From Symbiodinium natans (taxonomy: Eukaryota; Sar; Dinophyceae; Suessiales; Symbiodiniaceae): DNA of 22,500 nt. Shown piece by piece: positions 7,788-16,021 of this stretch. The stretch lies in assembly GCA_905221605.1 (NCBI GenBank), contig CAJNDS010002200.1, positions 181,787 to 204,286 on the forward strand, read 5' to 3'. The notes beneath the pieces are model-generated. The model searched no databases. It was not told where the DNA came from and saw nothing but the letters and a program-made list of their open reading frames with translations. Every line of letters begins with the position of its first letter. Position 1 is the stretch's first letter. The translations under genes were made by a program, and so were the position numbers.

Positions 7788-10700
7788 CTGGTGTGAGGGT
7801 TTAGGGTTTAGGGTTTAGGGTTTAGGGTTTAGGGTTTATTTAGGGTTTAGGGTTTAGGGTTTATTTAGGGTTTAGGGTTTAGGGTTTACGGTTTGGGGTG
7901 TCGGACTTCGGACAATCTACGCACCACAGCAGCTCAACTCTCAACATGGAGCTCTACGCCTCACGCTTCAGAAACCAACTCTGGTGTTGTGCAGGTTACC
8001 CCTAGACCCTAAACCCTAAACCCTAAACCCTAAACCCTAAACCCTAAACCCTAAACCCTAAACCCTAAACCCTAAGCCTTCAAGGGTTCCTGGGAAAAGC
8101 CCGGACACAGCAGCAACCCTCCCCCCCTAAACCCGAAGCCCTTGACTCTTGGTTCTGCAAGGCCTTTGGGCAGGCGTGGGACACGGCCTGAGCTGTCTCG
8201 GACGTGGGGGTTTGGGTTTCTCAGTTCAAGAGACAGACCTTTTTAAAGAAAACAAGCCCTATCTCCTGAAGCATCGATGCTAAAACTTTACCCTGAGGAA
8301 CTGGAACGAAGGTACGACTGGGGTCAAAGGCTTGGGATTCAAGGTTTGGGGTTTGCGGTTTAGGGTTTGGGGTTTAGGGTTTAGGGTTTAGGGTTCAGGG
8401 TTTAGGGTTTAGGGTTTAGGGTTAAAAACAGTATCCCTTGACCATGCACCAATACAGCTCCTATGGCCTATCCCAAACACATGTCCCACGGGGCATGGGG
8501 GTTGATCTCCACTATGCGCTTTCCGGTACCCCAAGGCCCAAGACTTTAGGACGACCCTTGGAAACAAATCATGAATCTCAACCCCCTAAACCCTAAACCC
8601 TAAACCCTAAACCCTAAACAATAAACCCTAAACCCTAAACCTAAACCGCAGAATCTCACCTCCGGCTTAATTTTGGGGCTCAGGGTGCCTACATAACACT
8701 TAAGGCTCGATCTAAGCAGCTATCAAAGCGCTCAGAGGCCTCGACCCGCCAGCCACCCAAAGAAACTCAAACGTGTCTGATTTTTGCACCTTCAACCCTA
8801 GCCCAAAGGGGTCCCTCCTATGTAGGTCTGGGCTTGAAGGGGTTCCTACGTAGAGATGGGTAGAAGGACACTTCGGGTAAACCCAAAACCCTACACCCTA
8901 AAACCCTAAAACCTTTAACCCCAAACCCTAAACCCTAAACCCTAAGCCCTAAACCCTAAGCCCTAAACCCTAAGCATTCTGCACATTCTCGGTCCCGCGG
9001 CTGCAAGGTAGCTGCCCGCTGCCGATATGGAAGCAAAAACGCCAGCAATGTCGCTGGCGCAAGCCGTCCTGGCTGAGGGTTCAGGGGTTTAGGGTTTAGG
9101 GTTTATATGGGTTTAGTGTTTAGGGTTTAGGGTTTACATATAGAGCTTAGGTTTCAGGGTTTAGGGTTCAGGGGTTAGGGATTTCAGGGTAGTAGGTTGC
9201 TTTAGTGTTAAGACTCTCTTAAGCCCAAGGGTTTAAGGTCTGGTACGGTTGTAGGGTTTAGGGTTTAGGTAGGTCAGGGTAGTAGGTTGATTTTGTGTGT
9301 AACTGCAGGTGTTAGCATGTCTTAGAGGTGTTGGGGTTTAAGCGTTGCTGTGTGCTGTTTGTTTCTGGTCCTTGGAGATGCTCGCAAAGGGCTGCTTCAA
9401 CCCCGAACGCCTAAACCGTGGTACTATAGGTTTTGCGAGGTTGAGGACTGGAAAGCGCCATGAAGGCGAATGCACACCTTACCAACCCAGACCGTAGGGT
9501 TTAGGGCTATTGGGTTCAACCCTGCAGAGCCAAAACCCAAAATCGAAGCCCTGAATCCTAAACCCTACGAAACCCCACAAACCCCAAAAAACCCAAAAGA
9601 AACCCCTACAAAATCCTACCAAACAACCCTATTATATATATATATATACATACATATATATATATATACTGAAACAATCTGTAAAGCCCTATAAACCCTG
9701 AACCCTCACTATACAACCCTAACACAACCAGCAAAGCCCTATAAACCCTAGACCCTAAACCCTAAACCCTAAACCCTAGACCCTAGACCCTAGACCCTAG
9801 ACCCTAAACCCTAAACCCTGAACCCTAAACCCTAAACCCTAAACCCACCCTCAGCCCGTCACCCACGCACCTGGTCGGCTTGTCTGGCGCGCAATGGAAA
9901 ACAGCGCTCTCAATTTGGAGGCCTTTGCAGGGGTCTAGGGTCTAGGGTTTAGGGTTTAGGGTATAGGGTTAGGGTTTAGGGTTTAGGGTTTAGGGTTTAG
10001 GGTTTAGGGTTTAGGGTTTAGGGTTTAGGGTTTAGGGTTTAGGGTTTAGGGTTTAGGGCTTAGGGTTTAGGGTTTAGGGTTTTCGGTTTAGGGTTTAGGA
10101 TTTAGGGAGATAGTTTTTTGCAGTAAGGTATATGGCTTTTCATGTGGTGGACTGTGGTAGATGATGGTAGGCTCTGGCATAAGCTAAAAAATATGTTGTA
10201 TGGGCCAGTGTATCGATTACTGCAGGTATATTGTGGTACGTGTATGAATGTTATCATACTCTAGAGACGCTTGGGTACTGTGATGCATATCGAGAACCTT
10301 TTGGATGCTGATGGCAGCAGTGCAGGGAAGAGTAGCCCGAAAAGCTCTGCCCAAACCCCAAAAACCCTCTACCCAGTAATGCGCAAGCTGCAACCCTAAA
10401 CCCGAAGCCCTAAACCCGAAACCCTAAACCCTGGGTGGTTCGTAGACTAATGTTGGAGGTTACGGTCTAGAGGCCCGTGCTTCCGAAGGCTTTGCTGAAG
10501 AGCCTTGGGGGCCTACTTCTTCTCAGGAATAAAGGCCCCTGCACGCACTTTTAGGTTTAGGGTTTTATGGTTTAGGTTGAGCTTTAGGGTTTAAGTTTAG
10601 GGGCTACTCGTGTAGGAGCTTTTGGGGGAAGGCTGGATGTTTTGCACTTGGGCATTCCCTCCACCTGACCCAACAACAGCGTGTCCATATCTAACCCTAA

Positions 10701-10863
10701 ACCCTAAACCCTAAACCCTAGACCCGAAGCTCTACACCCTCAACCCTAAACCCTAAACCCTAAACCCTAAACCCTAAACCCTAAACCCTAAACCCTAAGC
10801 CCTCCACCTGCCTGAAAGGACCAGCTTCTCGGCTGCGATGGAAGCGCTCACACCGCAGGTGGC
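7731..10863 (-). CDS. Gene B, 3' part: protein with C-x24-C helical modules, five exons
   Basis: Minus-strand exons 10812-10863, 9871-9922, 9002-9068, 8140-8187, 7731-7787. All five join in phase. The peptide reads ATCGVSASIAAEKLVLS, G, LQIESAVFHCAPDKPT, R, TACASDIAGVFASISAAG, SYLA, AVSHACPKALQNQESR, NGTSQAECASDILDILYGA. Two modules have Cys pairs exactly 24 residues apart, each spanning an exon junction, and the Cys starting a module recurs as CASDI. This spacing was not used to choose the splice sites, so it supports them. The segments look like amphipathic, Ala/Ser-rich helices tied by disulphides, fitting an extracytoplasmic protein. I recall similar repeats in dinoflagellate proteins but cannot name a family or function. 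Donors are GT (9870) and GC (others). Confidence 0.62.
7788..8139 (-). repeat. Gene B intron with inverted telomeric ends
   Basis: TTTAGGG at 7797-7888 (two TTTATTTAGGG slips) and CCCTAAA at 8005-8075, separated by about 115 bp of unique sequence. In RNA the two arrays can pair into a long stem. Confidence 0.75.
8140..8187 (-). CDS. Gene B exon: AVSHACPKAL
   Basis: Acceptor GACAGCTCAG ends at 8188. Sixteen codons, AVSHACPKALQNQESR; GC donor at 8139-8138. The plus strand of this island is also open, but that reading does not join neighbouring islands. Confidence 0.6.
8188..9001 (-). repeat. Gene B intron with four telomeric blocks
   Basis: TTTAGGG at 8345-8424, CCCTAAA at 8584-8647 and variants at 8877-8973 (CCCTAAG alternating with CCCTAAA). 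The unique part 8648-8876 contains a short exon-like stretch at 8712-8776. Confidence 0.65.
9002..9068 (-). CDS. Gene B exon: TACASDIAGVF
   Basis: Acceptor CTCAGCCAG ends at 9069. G completes Arg, then TACASDIAGVFASISAAG and SYLA. The GC donor (9001-9000) gives the 24-residue Cys spacing with the next exon, which supports this site over the GTGCAG a few codons later. Confidence 0.68.
9069..9870 (-). repeat. Gene B intron with telomeric ends, TA repeat and CCCTAGA variants
   Basis: TTTAGGG units at 9085-9135, degenerate to 9260; a 16-bp direct repeat TCAGGGTAGTAGGTTG at 9184-9199 and 9274-9289; TA microsatellite at 9633-9667; CCCTAAA/CCCTAGA array at 9745-9846 next to the donor. Confidence 0.65.
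9871..9922 (-). CDS. Gene B exon: LQIESAVFHC
   Basis: Acceptor CTGCAAAG ends at 9923. GC completes Gly from the previous exon, then LQIESAVFHCAPDKPT and AG before a canonical GTGCGT donor (9870-9869). CCCTAAA lies on the low side, TTTAGGG on the high side. Confidence 0.68.
9923..10811 (-). repeat. Gene B intron with two inverted telomeric pairs
   Basis: TTTAGGG at 9945-10107, CCCTAAA/CCCGAAA at 10395-10434, degenerate TTTAGGG at 10552-10600, CCCTAAA at 10692-10800. Unique sequence at 10110-10390 and 10435-10550 shows no convincing exon. Confidence 0.65.
10812..10863 (-). CDS. Gene B exon: ATCGVSAS
   Basis: Acceptor CCGATCTTGAG ends at 10864. Seventeen codons, ATCGVSASIAAEKLVLS, plus G before a GC donor (10811-10810). 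Flanked directly by CCCTAAA (10691-10800) and TTTAGGG (from 10881). Confidence 0.65.
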
Positions 10864-11496
10864 CTCAAGATCGGATGGAAAGGGTTTAGGGTTTAGGGGT
10901 TTAGGTGTTTAGGGGTTTAGGGGTTTAGGGGTTTAGGGGTTTAGGCATGTGCACGGCAGTAAACGGTGACCTTGTGTTTTCACAAGCCAATGACATGGCT
11001 TTTGTCGGCTTTTGAGGCTTAGGGTTCAGGGTTTAGGGTTTAGGGTGGGTTTACGGTTAGGGTTTAGGGGTTAGGGGCTAGTGGTTAAGGGTTCGGGGAA
11101 CGGAATGCCCCTCATCTGTGGGCTGCGCGGATTGACTTCCTGATCCCTTCACCCATGATGGATGATACCCCATCGGCCTAGAAAAAACTTCGGGTTTAGG
11201 GTTTAGGGTTTGGGATTTAGGGTTTAGGGTTTAGAGTTTAGGGTTTAGGGTTTGGGCTTCTGTGTCAGATGTGGTGGCACGGCAGCAGGGTCGGAGGTGG
11301 ACAGATCCGTAATCTTTTCTAATCCAAAATGTGTGTGCTTGGTTCATCTCACGCACTGAGTGAATACGACCTTGCTCCACCGCAATCTGATTCCACGAGT
11401 AGTGAGCAAAAGATTGAGGAAGTCCCAGGCCATACCCTAAACCCTAAACCCTAAACCCTAAACCCTAAACCCTAGATCCTCGCGGCCGATTTGCAC
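10864..11496 (-). repeat. Gene B intron with TTTAGGGG variant and canonical blocks
   Basis: TTTAGGGG (8-bp) units at 10880-10945, degenerate TTTAGGG at 11020-11095 and 11190-11258, CCCTAAA at 11434-11475 by the donor. Unique stretches at 10945-11015 and 11260-11430 are featureless to me. Confidence 0.65.
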
Positions 11497-11549
11497 GTGT
11501 CTGGCCGGAGCAAAGATTCCAAGAGCGATGAATCCAGGAATTACATGCC
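11497..11549 (-). CDS. Gene B exon (tentative): [12 protein letters not shown]
   Basis: The acceptor would be a telomeric TTTAG (ends 11550), then GG and [19 protein letters not shown] donor 11496-11495. Both sides are telomeric. Another frame ([19 protein letters not shown]) is equally open. Confidence 0.35.
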
Positions 11550-14500
11550 CTAAACCGTAGACCCTTCCGCATGCACAGGGTTTAGGGTTTAGGGTTTAGG
11601 GTTTAGGGTTTAGGGTTTAGGGTTTAGGGTTTAGGGTTTAGGGTTTAAGGTTTAGGGTTTAGGGTTTAGGGTTTACGGCTACAGATGTGGGGGAGGCGTT
11701 AGGCAGCGGCTGCTATGGCAGAGGATACTCAGAGGTTTCATCTGGAACGGCCGTGGAGGCCTTTCAGAAAAGTGCACACTCTATGGGATCATGAATAGGG
11801 CTAGAGAGTGAACAGGGCCGAGAGAACCACTCAGAGAAGTTTACAATGTATAATCAACCCTAGCCAGCGTGATACGCGGATGTTTCTTTCGTTGTCAACC
11901 ATGTGACAACCCGAAGAGTCCTAAGCCCTAAACCCTAAACCCTAAACACTAAACCCTAAACCCTAAAACCTAAACCCTAAACCCTAACCCGAGAGCATGT
12001 TTAAGTCAGAATGCCATGCAAGGTTTAAGCCTTAAGCAAAGCGAGCCAAAGAGGTGTTTAGGGTTTAGGGTTCAGGGTTTAGGGGTTTAGGGTTCAGGGT
12101 TTAGGGGTTTAGGGATTGGGGCCCAGGGTCTAAGGTTTAGGGTCCCAAACCCTACAAAATAGTCGGTAGGGTCTGGGGTTTAGGTCCCAAACCCTACGAA
12201 ACAGTCGGCAGGGTCTGGTTTAGGGTCCCAACCCCTACAAGTCGATGGGGTCTAGGGTCTCGGGTTTAGGGTCCCAAACCCCGCAAATAGTCGGTTACAG
12301 CCCCCTAAATATAGTGAATCACCCCAAAAATAGCAGGCACGTGGAGCTCCAGGTAGGGTCGCCAAAGAATCCGGTTTAGGGTTTAGTGAGGCCTCGTCCC
12401 ACCGTCGAGTGGTTTGGTCCTGCCAAAGGCTCATCCCTATACCACCCTCGTCACACACCATGAAGTCCTAAACCCTAAGCCGGGTTTGGGGTTTAGGGTT
12501 GAGGGTTTGAGGTTTGGGGTTTAGGGTCTAGGGTTTAGGGACCCTGTTCGTAGGCTTTGCTGCTTGTCGACAGCAACTTCTTTCGGCTGGGAGGCAGCGG
12601 AGAAAACTTTTTGCAAAACCCTGAACTCTAAGCTTGCCAAACCCTGAACTCTAAGCTTTTGTAAGCTCTAAGCCCGAAGCCCTCGACAAGCCCCACAAAA
12701 CACCGACTATTAAGCCCTACAACAAGCCTTTTTAGCAGGCTTTGGGTGCGGTTTTCGGTGCATTTCAGGCGGCTGAGTGCTTGGAGGGGTTTTAGGACTT
12801 CCAAGCCTTGAAGATTTTCAGAGGATTTAAGGAATTTTAGGGGATGTGCGGAATTTGGGATTGCGGGAAGGGGTTTCTCTTCTCGGCAAACAAAAGGCTC
12901 TGGGGTTTAGGATTTAGCGTCTGGCCTACTTCCTATGTCCTGAGCCCTAAACCCGTCAACCTTATGTGACTAGGGTTTAGGGTTTCTGGGGCTCAGGTAC
13001 TCAAGAGCTACGTAGGACGTTACAGTTGAGGGGAAGCGCCACCTACCTGAGGCAGGCAAACCCAACGGGAAATCATACTCAGGAACCCCGAAACCCTAAG
13101 CCCTATAAACCTAAACCCTAAACCCTATATCAACCTAAACTCTAAACCCTAAACCCTAAACCCTTCTGAAGGGCCTTCTTCTTGTCCAGAATTTGCTGGA
13201 GCTGCGAGTCTGCGATGAATCGGGGGGCTGGCAGCTTGCTTGCCGCCGCAAGAGCCCTGACAAGAGTCTGTCGGCAGGGTTTAGGGTTAGGGTTTAGGGT
13301 TTTGGGGGGCTTAGGGCTTAGGGTTTGGGTTTTCTGGTCTCAGGGGGACTTTGCGAGACAGGTCTCGACTTAAGTCTTCTCATAGAGTCCCCCCAGGATC
13401 CCCTCGACCTTACAAGGCCTAAACCCTGAGTGTAAACCCTTTTGGGGGGAGAGTTCGTGGAAGCCCTATGATCTTCTACTGGTGACTTGCCCTACCCACG
13501 CTCCCCGGCAGCTGGGATTTCCCAAAGCGCCCAAAGCCCGCCATCCAACGCCTGAGCCCCCTAAACAGGAGTGCTCGAAACCCACATCTCTGAACCCTAA
13601 ACCCTAACCCCAAACCCACAATTCCAGACCCTAACCCTAAACCCTAAACCCTAAAACCCTAAAACCCTAAAACCCCTAAAACCCTAAAACCCTAAACCCC
13701 TAAACCCCTAAAACCCTAAAACCCTCAACCCCTAAACCCCTAATAAACCCCTAAACCCCTAAACCCCTAAACCCCTAAACCCCTAAACCCTAAACCCTAA
13801 ACCCTAAACCCGAATTAACCCCTAAACCCGAATTAACCCCCAAACCCCTAACCCTAAACCCCTAAACCCCAACACGCTGACCTTCCTCCGGGAAACCCGG
13901 GTGCCTGTCAGCTAAAGACCCGGGCAGCCGCGACCGTGCCGCCGCTGCGCTCATCAGCTCCTTTAGGATGGAGTAGGGCTTTAAGGTGTAGGGTTTAGGG
14001 TTTTCGGCTTGGAGTTTGGGGTTTAGGGTTTGGGGTTTAGGATTTAGGGTTTGGGGTTTAGTGGGCTTAGGGTTTAGGGTTTCAGAGTTTGGGGGGCTTC
14101 GGGTTTAGGGTTTCAGAGTTTCGGGGGCTTAGGGCTGGTATAGAGTTTTGGGGGGCTTAGGGTTTAGGGTTTGGGGTTAGAGGGCTTAGACGGCTGGGTT
14201 CAGGGTAAGCCAGCCTTGGACCGTTCGTTTAATGCTGAGCTTGCGCGGCGGAGACAGAATCTCTAAACCCTAAACCCGAGACGCATAAACCACCCCTAAA
14301 CCCTGAGCCTAAACTCTGCATCTCCAAACCTAAACAAAGGCAGCCTCACAAAACTCTGAAATCCACCCAATCCCCTACGGGCCCATGTACCTATATAGTA
14401 TATACTTGGGCCTTGAAGCTACTCTATATAGAAACCCTTATGTACTATACAGGTACATGACCTAAAAAAGCCCACTTCTCGCCCTCTTCAACCCCAACCC

Positions 14501-15546
14501 CTGACAGCAACAACCGCAAGCCCTAATTCCCTAAAACCGGAACCAAACCTTAAGGACCCCAACGCCTTCATTTTTGGTAGCTTCTGTGCTGAGAGGATTC
14601 TGAGGTAACCTTCATGAAGCAGGAGGACGAGTCCTCTAGCCCGTCTTCGCGCCGCCTCGGACGAAGATCTTGCTGCCTCTGATGCTTCGTGCAGGTTGAC
14701 CCTATAATTGTGACTGAGGGTCCCTATAAAATGCCTGAAGCAGGTAGGGTTTAGGGCTGTAAGGTACTTCACTCCCATTCAAAGGCGGGTGGGTGTGCGT
14801 CTGTCGAAGAATGTGTGCTGTTCGCTGCGAGGGCCCCTAAGCCCTAAACCCGAAACCCGCCTGATTGACATGGAAGAGGGTCACGGAGCCAACAGAGCGG
14901 TAACTGTATTGACTACACTCCTACCCCTCAATCCAAGCCCTGAGGCTCGAAATCGCCCAAAAACATTATATAATAAGGCCTTGGGGCCCAAAATCCCTAC
15001 AATAAGAGTCCTGGGAGTCTTTAGGAAGAACCCCTAAAACCTAAACCCTAAACCCTAAAACCTAAACCCTAAACCCTAAACCACTAGGTAACAAGCATGC
15101 AAAGCTTGTTGGAGGCACATATCCTGCCTCAGCCGTTTTTTGGGGCGAGCTGTCCCTCTGTTGCCCCCTATTCCGTTTAGGGTTTAGGGTTTATAGGGTT
15201 TAGGGTTTAGGGTTTAGGGTTTAGGGTTTAGGGTTTAGGGTTTAGGGTTTAGGACTAAGGACACAGAACCTACATTTGTTGTAGGTCATCTAAGAAGCAA
15301 GCAACCCTAGCACCCGGCCCCTTGATGCCCTACGCCGGTATCTTAGCTAACCGAGTTTAAGGTTTTGAGGTTGGGGCTTCGATCTCAGGGTTTGGGTGTG
15401 GCCAGGAATCAGGGTGAACTTCCTTTCTAAGACCTACTCTCGGTATCACTTAAGTTCTTTCTCCGATAACCAGGGAGGAACACTAAACTTGAAAAATCCT
15501 GCAAAGCCAGCAATGTTTTTCTTTCTCCAGCTGGCCATCTCCATCG

Positions 15547-15614
<68 letters not shown>

Positions 15615-15920
15615 TGCTAACCCCGACCCCCGAACCCCCCCCCACCCCCCCAACCCCGCCCCCCACCCCCCCCACACCCCACCCTCCACGAATCAACCCG
15701 AGCACCTGTTTCGCGTCACTCGATGTCTCCTGTGTTCTTTCTTTCGTTTTTTTCGAGCCGGCTCGAGTGTGAAAACTCTGATCGGCTGGGGCTTACCTTA
15801 TATATATATATATTTTTATTTATTTATTTATATTTATATCTATATATTTATAGAAACATATAACTACGAATACTAATCATAATCATAATGAGTATTGTTA
15901 TTGTTATCGTGATGCTTATG

Positions 15921-15974
<54 letters not shown>

Positions 15975-15989
15975 CTTATGAGGATGATG

Positions 15990-16021
<32 letters not shown>

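Noticed and set aside
7731-7790. Plus-strand exon reading PIEDVQDVGSALRLAGSIL with a GT donor
   Set aside because: It is open and has AG and GT borders, but does not join plus-strand readings of neighbouring islands. The minus-strand reading joins in phase and repeats the CASDI motif. Antisense frames of GC-rich exons are often open.
8139-8190. Plus-strand reading LDSWFCKAFGQAWDTA
   Set aside because: Same reason: the minus-strand exon completes the 24-residue Cys spacing.
11996-12055. Possible spliced-leader gene (TTTGGCTC on the minus strand)
   Set aside because: Only about eight bases resemble the dinoflagellate leader; the rest does not match, and no Sm-like site follows.
12544-12576. 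Minus-strand exon [11 protein letters not shown]
   Set aside because: The acceptor is fair, but the donor would be GG or shift the phase; the flanking exons join without it.
13162-13260. Plus-strand reading [19 protein letters not shown]
   Set aside because: Open but without phase-compatible neighbours; the minus strand uses the GTTTAGGG donor like other exons.
15483-15689. Arg-Glu repeat protein on the minus strand and Ser-Leu on the plus strand
   Set aside because: Both come from the (CT)n microsatellite and the C-rich run.
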